Assembly: GCA_018780645.1 (NCBI GenBank)
Contig: JADMJJ010000038.1
Location: forward strand, 1-56,549
DNA: 56,549 nucleotides
Direction of reading: 5' to 3'
DNA from: Burkholderiaceae bacterium
GTDB lineage: Bacteria; Pseudomonadota; Gammaproteobacteria; Burkholderiales; Burkholderiaceae_C
The notes below the pieces were generated by a model. It was not told the DNA's origin, did not search any database, and saw only the letters and a list, made by a program, of their open reading frames with translations. The position numbers were made by a program, and so were the translations under genes. Positions 37,518 to 46,948 of this stretch are shown here, in pieces; position 1 is the stretch's first letter; the number at the start of each line of letters is the position of its first letter.

Positions 37518-39678
37518 GTCAGCCTCAAGGTTCGGTGGACTGAACCTCGGCTGGGGCCGCGGCGCCAATCGCACTCCGGTGATCCTGCAGACCGAAGGCG
37601 CCGAGTGCGGCCTGGCCTGCATCGCCATGGTCCTGTCCCACCACGGCCTGCACACCGATCTGCCCACCTTGCGCAAGCGATTCTCGCTGTCGCTGAAGGG
37701 CGCGACGATGATTGCCCTGGTGCGCCTGGCCGAACAGCTGAACCTCAGCCCCCGCGCGCTGCGTGCCGAGCCCGAGCATCTGGCCCAGTTGCAGCTGCCC
37801 TGCGTGCTGCACTGGGACATGAATCACTTCGTCGTGCTGACCGAGCTGCGCGGCCAGCTCGCCGTGATCCACGATCCGGCCCATGGACGGCGCGAATACA
37901 AGCTGAGCGAGCTGTCGCGCCACTTCACCGGCGTGGTGCTGGAGCTGACGCCCACCGAGGGCTTTGCTCCCGGCAACCAGCGCCAGCAATTCAACCTGCG
38001 CCAGCTGCTGGGCAAGGTCACCGGGCTGAAGCGCTCCGTGCTGCAAATCATCGCTCTGGCGCTGGCGCTTGAGGTGTTCACACTGCTGGCGCCCTTCTTC
38101 CTGCAATGGGTGGTGGACGGTGTATTGGTCAGCGCGGACCGCGATCTGCTCGTGACTCTTGGCCTGGGTTTCGGACTGCTGGTGCTGTTGCAGGTGGCGA
38201 CCGGCGCGCTGCGCTCCTGGGCGGTGCTGGTGCTGTCGGCCACCTTGAACCTGCAATGGCTGTCGAATGTGTTCGCACATCTGCTGCGCCTGCCGCTGGA
38301 CTGGTTTGAGAAGCGCCATGCCGGCGATATCTGGTCGCGCTTCACCACCGTACAGCAGATCCAGAAGACGCTGACGACCAGCTTTGTCGAAGCAGTGCTG
38401 GACGGGCTGATGGTGGTCGCGACGCTGGCCATGATGTGGGTCTATAGCGGCATGCTGACGGCCGTGGCACTGTCGGCAGTGGCGGCCTACGCGCTGCTGC
38501 GCTGGGCCTTCTTCGCGCCGCTGCGCACCGCCACCGAGGAGGCCCTGGTTCACGAGGCCAAGCGCTCCAGCCACTTTCTGGAATCGCTGCGCGGCGTGCA
38601 GGCGATAAAGCTGTTCAATGCCGAGGCCGACCGGCGCTCGCGCTTCATGAACCTGGTCGTCGACAGCATGAATGCCGACATCGCCACGCGCAAGCTGGAC
38701 CTGCTGGCCAGCGTGCTGAACAAGCTGCTGTTCGGTGTCGAGCGCATCGCCATCATCTGGCTGGGCGCGCTGCTGGTGATGGATGCCCGGTTCTCGGTGG
38801 GCATGCTATTCGCCTTCCTGGCCTACAAGGAGCTGTTCGCGCTGCGCATCAGCGGGTTGATCGACAAGGTCGTCGAGCTGTCGATGCTGCGCCTGCAGGG
38901 CGAGCGCCTGGCCGATATCGTGCTGACCGAGCCGGAGTCGAATGCCGAGGGCAGTGCCTCTCACCCGGTGCTGTCGCCGCGCCTGGAACTGGTCGACCTG
39001 TGCTTCCGCTACTCGGATGCCGAGCCCGAGGTGATCTCGCACTGCAAGCTGGTGATCGAACCCGGCGAGTCGGTCGCCATCGTCGGCCCGTCCGGCTGCG
39101 GCAAGACCACGCTGCTGAAGCTGATGATTGGCATGCAGCAGGCCCAGACCGGCGAGGTGCGGATCGGCGGCGTGCCGCTGGCCCACGTGGGCCAGCGCCG
39201 CTGGCGCGCCATGTTCGGCGCGGTGATGCAGGACGACCAGCTGTTCGCCGGCTCCATCGCCGACAACATCAGCTTCTTCGACCCCGAGGCGGACAGCGCC
39301 TGGATCGCGGAATGCGCGCGCATGGCCTGTGTGCACGACGAGATCGAGGCCATGCCCATGGCCTATATGAGCCTGATCGGTGACATGGGCAGCAGCATCT
39401 CCGGCGGCCAGAAGCAGCGCCTGCTGCTGGCCCGCGCGCTGTACAAGCGCCCGCAAATCCTGTTCCTCGACGAGGCCACCAGCGCCCTGGACGTGGACAA
39501 GGAGCGCCAGGTCAACCAGGCCATACGCCAGCTGGAGCTGACCCGGGTGATCGTCGCCCACCGGCCGGAAACGATTGCCGCCGCCCAACGCGTGATCGTG
39601 CTGCAGGGCGGCCGGGTGGCGCAGGACCTGCGCAGCGTCGGCGGCGGGCCGGGCAGCTCGGACGCCAGCCGGTCGTAG
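37510..39678 (+). CDS. C39 peptidase-containing ABC exporter (CvaB/RaxB type)
   Basis: 722 residues in three parts. C39 peptidase domain (about 20-140) has an intact catalytic set: Gln27, Cys33 in EGAECGLAC, His106 in NHFVVL and Asp122 in HDPAHG. A six-helix exporter domain follows (about 165-460). The ATPase has Walker A GPSGCGKTT, signature SISGGQKQR and Walker B ILFLDEATSALD. It should cut the leader of the upstream double-glycine peptide and export the product. The start is a GTG overlapping the HlyD gene by 8 nt. Its stop is 8 nt from the convergent diguanylate cyclase gene. Confidence 0.94.
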   Translation: MSESASRFGGLNLGWGRGANRTPVILQTEGAECGLACIAMVLSHHGLHTDLPTLRKRFSLSLKGATMIALVRLAEQLNLSPRALRAEPEHLAQLQLPCVLHWDMNHFVVLTELRGQLAVIHDPAHGRREYKLSELSRHFTGVVLELTPTEGFAPGNQRQQFNLRQLLGKVTGLKRSVLQIIALALALEVFTLLAPFFLQWVVDGVLVSADRDLLVTLGLGFGLLVLLQVATGALRSWAVLVLSATLNLQWLSNVFAHLLRLPLDWFEKRHAGDIWSRFTTVQQIQKTLTTSFVEAVLDGLMVVATLAMMWVYSGMLTAVALSAVAAYALLRWAFFAPLRTATEEALVHEAKRSSHFLESLRGVQAIKLFNAEADRRSRFMNLVVDSMNADIATRKLDLLASVLNKLLFGVERIAIIWLGALLVMDARFSVGMLFAFLAYKELFALRISGLIDKVVELSMLRLQGERLADIVLTEPESNAEGSASHPVLSPRLELVDLCFRYSDAEPEVISHCKLVIEPGESVAIVGPSGCGKTTLLKLMIGMQQAQTGEVRIGGVPLAHVGQRRWRAMFGAVMQDDQLFAGSIADNISFFDPEADSAWIAECARMACVHDEIEAMPMAYMSLIGDMGSSISGGQKQRLLLARALYKRPQILFLDEATSALDVDKERQVNQAIRQLELTRVIVAHRPETIAAAQRVIVLQGGRVAQDLRSVGGGPGSSDASRS

Positions 39679-39686
39679 CTGATGAC

Positions 39687-41720
39687 TCAGGCTTCGTCGA
39701 GTTCAACCGCCTGTACGCCGCGCACCACCGCCGGCTCGCCGACTACCACCCGGTTGCGGCCGCCATGCTTGGCCACATAGCAGGCCGCGTCGGCGGCGCG
39801 CATCAAGGCTTCGGTGCTCTCATACGCGCCATTGCTGCTGATCACGCCTATGCTTGCGCCCACGCCCAGGGTCTGACCGTCCCAGACCAGGCGGTAGGCC
39901 TCGATCTCGCGGCGTATCGCCTCGGCAATGTCCAGGGCGCGGTTCAGCGGGCAGAAGGGCAATAGCACGGCAAACTCGTCGCCGCCCAGGCGAGCGACCA
40001 TATCGTTCTGCCTGACCTGCGCCACCATCAGCAGGGCCAGATCACATAGCAGCTTGTCGCCGGCGGCATGGCCGGCGCTGTCATTGACCTGCTTGAAGCG
40101 ATCCAGATCAAGGAACAGGGCGCAGAACGAGGGCTCCTCCACCGTCCTGGGCGCCTCGAAGGCCAGTTTCAGTTCCTGCTCGAAGACCAACCGGTTGCTC
40201 AGGCCGGTGAGTGGGTCATGGCCGGCCTGCCAGGACAGCTGCTTCTGGGCCTCCAGCTCTGCCGTGACGTCCTCGATGATCCAGATGGTGCCGGCCTGGA
40301 AGTCCCCCTTGACCACCTCACGGGCGCGCATGCGGCCGTGGAACTCGCTGCCATCGGGCCGCATGAAGCGGGCATTGCCGTCAAAGTAGCCGGAATCCGC
40401 AAAACTCAGGCGCACGCTTTCGACCAAGCCGGCACGGTCCTCGCTCATGATCTGGATTGCGTCGATCGGCTCGCCGACCAGACTTTGCACCGACCGCCCC
40501 AGCAGGCGTGCCAGGTGCTCGCTGATCAGCTCGATGCGGCCGTTGCGGGCGAAGGCAATGCCCACCGGCGCCAGGTCCAGCATGGCGCGCAACTGGTCGA
40601 GCAGATGACGCGTTTCAGCACCGCGCTGCTCTCGTTGCTCCACCACCTCGCGAAAGGCGCGCGCGAGGCGGCCGATCTCACTGTCTTCCTCCAGCCAGTC
40701 ACGGCCCATCATGCCCTCGGGCTGCAACAGCAGACCCTCCGCCTGAGACTGCAGCCGGCGCACCGAGCGGGTCGACAACCACACCCCTGCCCCGGCCAGG
40801 CTGCCCATCAGCAACGCCACCACCACGCCCACCCCCCAGACCACGCTAACGCTGCGCCGCAGCGGCTGGAAGGCCTGATCCACGTCGAGCCAGCGCATCA
40901 CCATCCATTCGCTGGCAGGCATGCCGGCCATGGCCACCAGACCGTCGTCGGCCAGTTGGGCCACACCCTCGGCATGGACGGTGCGGCCGTTGTCCACCCA
41001 GGTGGCAAACGCCGCCTGCAGATTGGGCTCCAACGCGGCGCTACCGAGCACGCGCCTGCTATCGGGGTGGAACACGATGGTGCCGTCATGAGTCACCAAC
41101 ATCGTGCGGGTCCCGGACTGCTCCATGTCCTGCTCTATCACCCGGCGAAAGCTGCCCATCTGAGGCGACTGCAGAGCAATCACGCCGCCCAGCATGCCCA
41201 GCAACTGGCCCTGCTCGCCTCGAACCGGCACGGTCAACACAATCGCTGGCGCGTTGCCCTCGAGCAAATGGACCAGGCGCGCCACCGAGGCGCTTTCCTT
41301 GGGCACCTCCTTACTCCAGGCTGGCACGTCGATCTGGGCCTGCTTGGCGGCATCGGGCAAGGGCCTTGATCCGGACAGCAAGGCCAGCTGGCCCGCCAAA
41401 TCGCCCAGGAATACCCAGTCAAACAGGCTCAGCAGGCTGGCCTGGCGGTCAAGATGGACCTGCATGGCATGTGGGTCGGCCATCCAGGCATTGCCACGAT
41501 CGGGCACCGCCCCGGACAGCACGGTTTGCATCACCTCGATCCGTGATGACAGCAGATTGGCCACGGCCTCGACCTCGGCGGCACTGGAGTGCAGCAGGGC
41601 GCGTGTGGCCTGGCTCTGCATCACCGAGGCGCTCCACCAGGTCATGCCGACGGTGGCCAGCACCGCGCTCACAAGGCTGGCAGCCACAACCCTGAAGCTC
41701 AGCGTGCGGCTCAAACTCAT
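39687..41720 (-). CDS. Membrane PAS-GGDEF diguanylate cyclase
   Basis: About 677 residues. N-terminal helix (VVAASLVSAVLATVGMTWW), a periplasmic dCache-like sensor of about 250 residues, a second helix (VSVVWGVGVVVALLMGSLAG), a HAMP-like linker, PAS (about 385-500) and GGDEF with intact GGDEF at about 579-583. The inhibitory site RxxD (RQND) lies five residues before it, so product feedback is expected. I start at the ATG of MSLSRTL; a TTG 27 nt upstream is possible. Its PAS-GGDEF half closely resembles the next gene upstream, suggesting duplication. Confidence 0.92.
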   Translation of the reverse strand: MSLSRTLSFRVVAASLVSAVLATVGMTWWSASVMQSQATRALLHSSAAEVEAVANLLSSRIEVMQTVLSGAVPDRGNAWMADPHAMQVHLDRQASLLSLFDWVFLGDLAGQLALLSGSRPLPDAAKQAQIDVPAWSKEVPKESASVARLVHLLEGNAPAIVLTVPVRGEQGQLLGMLGGVIALQSPQMGSFRRVIEQDMEQSGTRTMLVTHDGTIVFHPDSRRVLGSAALEPNLQAAFATWVDNGRTVHAEGVAQLADDGLVAMAGMPASEWMVMRWLDVDQAFQPLRRSVSVVWGVGVVVALLMGSLAGAGVWLSTRSVRRLQSQAEGLLLQPEGMMGRDWLEEDSEIGRLARAFREVVEQREQRGAETRHLLDQLRAMLDLAPVGIAFARNGRIELISEHLARLLGRSVQSLVGEPIDAIQIMSEDRAGLVESVRLSFADSGYFDGNARFMRPDGSEFHGRMRAREVVKGDFQAGTIWIIEDVTAELEAQKQLSWQAGHDPLTGLSNRLVFEQELKLAFEAPRTVEEPSFCALFLDLDRFKQVNDSAGHAAGDKLLCDLALLMVAQVRQNDMVARLGGDEFAVLLPFCPLNRALDIAEAIRREIEAYRLVWDGQTLGVGASIGVISSNGAYESTEALMRAADAACYVAKHGGRNRVVVGEPAVVRGVQAVELDEA

Positions 41721-41847
41721 CAGCCTGAGAAAGGGACGAGACGGCAAACATCCTCCTGGTCGGTCGGCGCGCGAATGGCGGAATTCGACAAGAATGCCAC
41801 AGCCTTCGCGGGCTGGTGACTTTGTAGATGCCCTGTTGCGGGCATTG

Positions 41848-41866
41848 TTTCGCGCCTACCGCGAAA
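41848..41866 (-). terminator. Hairpin after the second diguanylate cyclase gene
   Basis: TTTCGCG and CGCGAAA form a perfect 7-bp stem with a 5-nt loop, extended by a flanking GGCAT/ATGCC pair. It sits about 20 nt past the stop of the minus-strand cyclase gene and likely separates it from the downstream cyclase gene. Confidence 0.55.
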
Positions 41867-41885
41867 TGAATATGCCGGGCTGCCC

Positions 41886-43001
41886 CTATGCGCCGGGCAG
41901 TCCGCCGACGACAACCCGATTGCGGCCGCCACCCTTGGCTGCATAACAGGCAACGTCTGCGGCACGAAGAAGACTGGCCGCGCTTTCGTACTCCCCGGCG
42001 TGGCGGATCACGCCGATGCTGGCTCCGACCCCAAGCGACAGGCCCTCCCACTGCAGGCGAAAGCCATCGACTTCGCGGCGAATGGCCTCCGCAATCTGCA
42101 GCGCCCGTTCGAGCGGGCATTGCGCCAGCAGCACGGCGAACTCGTCGCCTCCCAGGCGGGCGACCAGATCGTTCTGGCGCACATGGCTCATTAGCAGCAT
42201 CGCGAGCTCGGTCAGCAGGCGATCGCCAGCGGCATGGCCGCCCGAGTCATTGACGCGCTTGAAATAGTCCAGATCGATGAACAGCGCGCAAAACGGCTGT
42301 TTCAACGCCTGTTCATGGGCACGTTGCAGCTGGGTCTCGAACAGGCCGCGGTTGCACAGGCCGGTGAGCGGATCGTGTCCGGCCAGCCAGGACAGGTTCT
42401 CCTGCTTCTCGCGCTCCTGCGTTACATCCTCGATGATCCATAGAGTGCCGGCCTCCATATGGCCGGGCACGACGGCGCGGCCGCGCAGGCGGCCCCAGAA
42501 CACGGTGCCGTCCAGGCGCGCCATGCGGGCATGGCCGTCGAAGCTGCCCGAGGCGTCGGCAAATACCGCACGGGCGCGCTCGACCAAGTCTTCGAAATCC
42601 TGCAGCGTGGCATAGCTGATGCTGGTGTGCTGGCCTCGCAGGCTCTTGGCATCGCGACCCAACATTTTGGCGAAGTGCTCACTGACCAGCTCGAAGTGAT
42701 TCTTGCGGGTGAACACGATGCCCACCGGCGCCAGATCCAAGGTCGCCTGCAGCTGCTCCAGCAGATGCTGCGACTCGGGCGAGCCGGCACGGCCCTGCTG
42801 CTTGACCTGCGCCACTATCTTGCGGAAGGCCTTGGCCAGGCGGCTCTGATCGCCATCCAAGAGTGTGCTGGGATAGGCGCTTTCGGAGTCAGCAGCATCG
42901 TGGCGCGGCGGCTGACGACGCCGGCGCAAGCGCAGCCAGGCAACGGTCAGCAGCACGCCGATGGCGGTGCCCAGCAGGATCAGCAAGAGCTGAAACCCCA
43001 T
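41886..43001 (-). CDS. PAS-GGDEF diguanylate cyclase (short paralogue)
   Basis: 371 residues. One N-terminal membrane helix (LLLILLGTAIGVLLTVAWL) with an arginine-rich stop, a PAS domain (about 85-200) and GGDEF with intact GGDEF at about 284-288. The RQND I-site sits before it. There is no periplasmic sensor, unlike its neighbour, but the two share near-identical blocks such as VARLGGDEFAVLL and LGVGASIGVI. It is likely an active c-di-GMP synthase under feedback control. Confidence 0.93.
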   Translation of the reverse strand: MGFQLLLILLGTAIGVLLTVAWLRLRRRRQPPRHDAADSESAYPSTLLDGDQSRLAKAFRKIVAQVKQQGRAGSPESQHLLEQLQATLDLAPVGIVFTRKNHFELVSEHFAKMLGRDAKSLRGQHTSISYATLQDFEDLVERARAVFADASGSFDGHARMARLDGTVFWGRLRGRAVVPGHMEAGTLWIIEDVTQEREKQENLSWLAGHDPLTGLCNRGLFETQLQRAHEQALKQPFCALFIDLDYFKRVNDSGGHAAGDRLLTELAMLLMSHVRQNDLVARLGGDEFAVLLAQCPLERALQIAEAIRREVDGFRLQWEGLSLGVGASIGVIRHAGEYESAASLLRAADVACYAAKGGGRNRVVVGGLPGA

Positions 43002-43010
43002 TGACGTCGC

Positions 43011-43304
43011 TCAGCAAGCCGGCGCGGTCAACGCCTCGGTGGCACCCAGCCAGCGCATCGCCTGCTCACGGGAACTGCCGCACATATCGGGGTCGGGCTT
43101 CAGCGAGCCGCAGACGGCGGGCCGTTCGGGGCGGCCGAACAGCTTGCAGCGGTCTTGCTCATCGAGCTGGACACAGCGTACGCCGGCCGGTTTGCTGATG
43201 CCGTTGATCACCGGCATGCCCGGGATCGGCGAACTGATGGAGGGCGCGATGCAGCAGGCGGCGCATTGGAGACGACATTCCATGCCGCATTGTGCATGAG
43301 ACAT
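43011..43304 (-). CDS. YkgJ family cysteine cluster protein
   Basis: 97 residues. Cys-rich: [13 protein letters not shown] at the N-terminus, then [22 protein letters not shown] and DMCGS, giving about ten cysteines in the pattern of the YkgJ/CxxCxxCC family. Such proteins probably bind zinc or an Fe-S cluster; the function is unknown. The start is the ATG of MSHAQCGM. It is the first gene of the minus-strand run with the two cyclases (9-nt gap to the next). Confidence 0.88.
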   Translation of the reverse strand: MSHAQCGMECRLQCAACCIAPSISSPIPGMPVINGISKPAGVRCVQLDEQDRCKLFGRPERPAVCGSLKPDPDMCGSSREQAMRWLGATEALTAPAC

Positions 43305-43419
43305 AACCCTGCCACAGTGACTTATCCACAGGCCAAGACTAAAATCAAGGGTTAGCCCGCGCGACCGCATCAGCCCTGGTGCCGACTCTTGCGTGCGGCA
43401 TTTGATGAACGGCGCCCCC

Positions 43420-45396
43420 ATGTTGTACCCCAAGGAATTTGATGTGATCGTGGTCGGTGGCGGCCATGCCGGCACCGAGGCCGCGCTGGCCGCCGCCCGC
43501 ATGGGCTGCGCCACCCTGCTGCTGACCCACAATATCGAGACGCTGGGGCAGATGAGCTGCAACCCCTCGATCGGCGGCATCGGCAAGGGCCATCTGGTCA
43601 AGGAGGTCGACGCCTTGGGCGGCGCGATGGGCGCGGCCACCGACGAGGCCGGCATCCAGTTCCGCATCCTCAACTCCAGCAAGGGCCCAGCCGTGCGAGC
43701 CACCCGCGCCCAGGCCGACCGCGTGCTCTACAAGGCGGCAATCCGCCACCGGCTGGAGAACCAACCGAATCTGTGGCTGTTCCAGCAGGCGGTCGATGAT
43801 TTGATGGTCGAGGGCGACCGCGTCGTCGGCGCCGTGACCCAGGTCGGCATCCAGTTCCGCGCCCGGGCCGTGGTGTTGACCGCCGGCACATTTCTCGACG
43901 GCCGCATCCACGTCGGCCTGCAGAACTACAGCGCCGGCCGCGCCGGCGATCCGCCGGCCGTCAGCCTCTCGTCCCGGCTGAAGGAGCTGGCCCTGCCCCA
44001 GGGTCGCCTGAAGACTGGCACGCCGCCGCGCATCGATGGCCGCAGCATCGACTTCGGCAAGCTGCTGGAGCAACCCGGCGACCTGGACCCCGTTCCGGTG
44101 TTCAGTTTCATGGGCAACGCTGCCCAGCATCCGAAACAGGTGCCCTGCTGGATCACCCACACCAGCGCGAAGACGCACGACATCATCCGGTCCGGCTTCG
44201 AGCGCAGCCCGATGTTCACCGGCGTGATCGAGGGCGTGGGCCCGCGCTACTGCCCCAGCATCGAAGACAAGGTCAACCGCTTCGCCGACAAGGACAGCCA
44301 TCAGATCTTTCTGGAGCCCGAGGGCCTGACCACCCGCGAGTTCTACCCGAACGGCATCTCGACCTCCCTGCCCTTCGACATCCAGCTGGCCGCCGTGAGG
44401 TCGATGGTCGGCCTGGAGGACGCCCACATCCTGCGCCCCGGCTATGCGATCGAGTACGACTACTTCGACCCGCGGGCGCTGAAGTCCAGTTTCGAGACCC
44501 GATCGATCCAGGGCCTGTTCTTCGCCGGCCAGATCAATGGCACGACCGGCTATGAAGAGGCCGCCGCCCAGGGTCTGTTCGCCGGCTTGAATGCCGCGCT
44601 GCAGGTGCAGGGCAAGGAAGTCTGGCTGCCCGGCCGCGACCAGGCCTATCTGGGCGTGTTGGTGGACGACCTGATCACCAAGGGCGTGACCGAACCCTAC
44701 CGCATGTTCACCAGCCGGGCCGAGTTCCGCTTGCAGCTGCGTGAAGACAACGCCGACGCGCGGCTGACCGAAGCCGGCCGCACGCTGGGCCTGGTGGACG
44801 ATGCTCGCTGGAGCGCCTTCAACCGCAAGCGCGATGCTGTTTCACGTGAAACAGAGCGGCTCAAGTCCACCTGGGTGCACCCGGGCATTCTCGGTGCGGC
44901 CGATGCCGAACGGCTGATCGGCAAGGCCCTGGAGCATGAGTACAGCCTGGCCGAGCTACTGCGTCGGCCCGGCATTGGCTTCGATCAAGTCGCCGAGGCG
45001 GCAGCGATCGCGCGGCCGGAATGGGTTGTTTCACGTGAAACACTGAAGGCTGAACTCGGCTTCGATCTGGCCGAGACCGTGATCGAGCAGGTCGAGGTCA
45101 GCGTCAAGTACGCCGGCTATATCAACAAGCAGCTCGAGGACGTGGCCCGCGCCGCGACCTTCGAGAAGCTGCGCTTGCCGGAGGAGCTGGACTATGGCCA
45201 GGTCAAGGCCCTTTCCTTCGAAGTGCGGCAGAAGCTCAACACCCACCGCCCCGAAACCCTGGGCCAGGCCTCACGGATCTCCGGCGTCACGCCGGCGGCC
45301 ATTTCCTTGCTGCTGGTCCACCTGAAGAAGGGCCGCTTCAAGGGCTTTGGCGGCGACAATGCCAGCAACGAAGCCTCGGCCGCCGACGCCGCCTGA
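43420..45396 (+). CDS. mnmG: tRNA uridine 5-carboxymethylaminomethyl modification enzyme
   Basis: 658 residues, MnmG (GidA). With MnmE it modifies the wobble uridine of several tRNAs using FAD, NADH and methylene-THF. FAD motif [12 protein letters not shown] is near 10-21; the conserved [13 protein letters not shown] block and KTGTPPRI follow. I start at [11 protein letters not shown]; an upstream in-frame start at 43393 adds nine residues. It is followed by rsmG, parA and later parB, the usual origin-proximal order. Two perfect parS sites lie within its 3' third, coding FHVKQ-type sequence on the opposite strand. Confidence 0.97.
   Translation: MLYPKEFDVIVVGGGHAGTEAALAAARMGCATLLLTHNIETLGQMSCNPSIGGIGKGHLVKEVDALGGAMGAATDEAGIQFRILNSSKGPAVRATRAQADRVLYKAAIRHRLENQPNLWLFQQAVDDLMVEGDRVVGAVTQVGIQFRARAVVLTAGTFLDGRIHVGLQNYSAGRAGDPPAVSLSSRLKELALPQGRLKTGTPPRIDGRSIDFGKLLEQPGDLDPVPVFSFMGNAAQHPKQVPCWITHTSAKTHDIIRSGFERSPMFTGVIEGVGPRYCPSIEDKVNRFADKDSHQIFLEPEGLTTREFYPNGISTSLPFDIQLAAVRSMVGLEDAHILRPGYAIEYDYFDPRALKSSFETRSIQGLFFAGQINGTTGYEEAAAQGLFAGLNAALQVQGKEVWLPGRDQAYLGVLVDDLITKGVTEPYRMFTSRAEFRLQLREDNADARLTEAGRTLGLVDDARWSAFNRKRDAVSRETERLKSTWVHPGILGAADAERLIGKALEHEYSLAELLRRPGIGFDQVAEAAAIARPEWVVSRETLKAELGFDLAETVIEQVEVSVKYAGYINKQLEDVARAATFEKLRLPEELDYGQVKALSFEVRQKLNTHRPETLGQASRISGVTPAAISLLLVHLKKGRFKGFGGDNASNEASAADAA
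44838..44853. other. parS site 1 (inside mnmG)
   Basis: TGTTTCACGTGAAACA, the perfect 16-bp palindrome bound by chromosomal ParB. It lies inside the mnmG coding sequence, about 4.5 kb before parB. Confidence 0.95.
45027..45042. other. parS site 2 (inside mnmG)
   Basis: A second perfect copy, TGTTTCACGTGAAACA, 189 bp from the first (63 codons, so both are read in the same frame of mnmG). Confidence 0.95.
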
Positions 45397-45416
45397 TAGC
45401 CCAAACTTGAGTCTCC

Positions 45417-46076
45417 ATGCTGCTGCAACGAACGCCCGATCTACGTGAACCTCTGACTCAGGCCGCCAACCAGCTCGGCCTGACCTTGACCGAAGCCCAG
45501 ATCGATCAGCTCCAGGCCTACCTGGCCCTGATCCACAAATGGAATCAGGTCTACAACCTGACCGCCGTGCGCCAGCCCGCCGCGATGCTGACCCAGCATC
45601 TGGTCGACAGCCTCAGCCTGGTCGAGCCGCTGCGCCGCCACACCCAAGGTCGCGCGCTGCGCGTATTGGATGTGGGCAGCGGCGGCGGCTTGCCCGGCGT
45701 GGTGCTGGCCATCGTCATGCCGGAGCTGACCGTGGTCTGCGTCGATGCGGTGGCCAAGAAGACCAGCTTCATCCAGCAGGTGGCGGCCGAACTGCGTCTG
45801 CCCAATCTGCGCGGCGAGCATTCCCGGGTCGAGCAACTGAAGATCGCACCCTTTGATGTGATCACCTCGCGTGCCTTCGCCTCGCTGGTGGATTTCACCG
45901 AGCTGACCCGCCAGCATCTGAAGCCCGATGCCATCTGGCTGGCGATGAAGGGCCAGACGCCGCAGGACGAGATGGCAGCCCTGCCCGCCGACGTCACGGT
46001 GTTTCACGTGGAACAACTGGACGTGCCGGGCCTGGATGCCCAGCGCTGCCTGGTCTGGTTGCAACCGACAATCTGA
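45417..46076 (+). CDS. rsmG: 16S rRNA (guanine-527-N7) methyltransferase
   Basis: 219 residues, RsmG (GidB). SAM-dependent methylation of G527 in 16S rRNA. Motif YLALIHKWNQVYNLTAVR near 37-54, SAM loop VLDVGSGGGLPGVVLAI near 83-99 and ITSRAFASL near 143. It begins 20 nt after mnmG and is likely cotranscribed with it. A near-perfect parS lies close to its 3' end. A 7-bp hairpin (46082-46098) follows the stop. Confidence 0.96.
   Translation: MLLQRTPDLREPLTQAANQLGLTLTEAQIDQLQAYLALIHKWNQVYNLTAVRQPAAMLTQHLVDSLSLVEPLRRHTQGRALRVLDVGSGGGLPGVVLAIVMPELTVVCVDAVAKKTSFIQQVAAELRLPNLRGEHSRVEQLKIAPFDVITSRAFASLVDFTELTRQHLKPDAIWLAMKGQTPQDEMAALPADVTVFHVEQLDVPGLDAQRCLVWLQPTI
46000..46015. other. parS-like site 3 (inside rsmG)
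   Basis: TGTTTCACGTGGAACA, differing from the consensus at one base. It lies near the end of rsmG and about 160 bp before parA. Confidence 0.8.
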
Positions 46077-46081
46077 AGCGC

Positions 46082-46098
46082 GCCGCAAGCTTTGCGGC
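46082..46098 (+). terminator. Hairpin after rsmG
   Basis: GCCGCAA and TTGCGGC form a perfect 7-bp stem with a GCT loop 5 nt past the rsmG stop. No T-run follows, so termination may be partial, leaving parA with some read-through. Confidence 0.4.
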
Positions 46099-46172
46099 AA
46101 AAGCGCCACAGCCCGACTCATGGCAATACGTGAGCAGGCCTTAAGCTCTCACATTCCCTACCTCTCAGCGCC

Positions 46173-46943
46173 ATGGCCAAGATCTTCTGCATTGCCAATC
46201 AAAAAGGCGGCGTCGGCAAGACCACCACCACCGTCAACCTCGCCGCCGGTCTGGCCAAGGTCGGCCAGCGCGTGCTGGTGATAGACCTCGACCCGCAGGG
46301 CAATGCCACGATGGGCTCGGGCATTGACAAGCGAAAGCTGGAGTTGAGCGTCTATGACGTGCTGCTGGAAAACGCCAGCATCGCCGAAGCACGCCAGCAC
46401 AGCGACAAGGCCGGCTACGACGTGGTCGGCGCGAACCGCGAACTGGCCGGTGCCGAGGTCGAGCTGGTGGAGCTGGAGCGCCGTGATCAGCGGCTCAAGG
46501 GCGCCATCATCGGCGTGGCCGCCGACTACGACTTCGTGTTGATCGACTGCCCGCCCTCGCTGAGCATGCTGACGCTGAACGGCCTGTGCAGTGCCCATGG
46601 CGTGGTCGTGCCCATGCAGTGCGAGTACTTTGCGCTGGAGGGCTTGTCCGACCTGGTCAACACGATCAAGCAGGTCCATGCCAATCTGAACCCGGATCTG
46701 CAGATCATCGGCCTCTTGCGCGTGATGTTCGATCCGCGCATCACCCTGCAGCAGCAGGTCAGCGAACAGCTGAAGTCGCACTTCGGCGACAAGGTGTTCG
46801 ACAGCGTGATCCCGCGCAATGTGCGTCTGGCCGAAGCCCCGAGCTACGGTCTGCCGGGCGTGGTGTTCGACCCCGCATCCAAGGGCGCGCAGGCCTTTGT
46901 CGATTTCGCCAAGGAAATGGTGCTGCGTGTAGGCAAGATGTGA
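46173..46943 (+). CDS. parA: Chromosome partitioning ATPase ParA (Soj)
   Basis: 256 residues. Deviant Walker A KGGVGKTTTT at 11-20, Walker A' VIDLDPQGNATMGSG and Walker B FVLIDCPPSLSMLT. No N-terminal DNA-binding extension, so it is the short chromosomal Soj type. Together with ParB and the three parS sites just upstream it moves the replication-origin region to the cell pole. ParB is encoded 2.4 kb downstream rather than directly after it. Confidence 0.97.
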   Translation: MAKIFCIANQKGGVGKTTTTVNLAAGLAKVGQRVLVIDLDPQGNATMGSGIDKRKLELSVYDVLLENASIAEARQHSDKAGYDVVGANRELAGAEVELVELERRDQRLKGAIIGVAADYDFVLIDCPPSLSMLTLNGLCSAHGVVVPMQCEYFALEGLSDLVNTIKQVHANLNPDLQIIGLLRVMFDPRITLQQQVSEQLKSHFGDKVFDSVIPRNVRLAEAPSYGLPGVVFDPASKGAQAFVDFAKEMVLRVGKM

Positions 46944-46948
46944 CCCCC

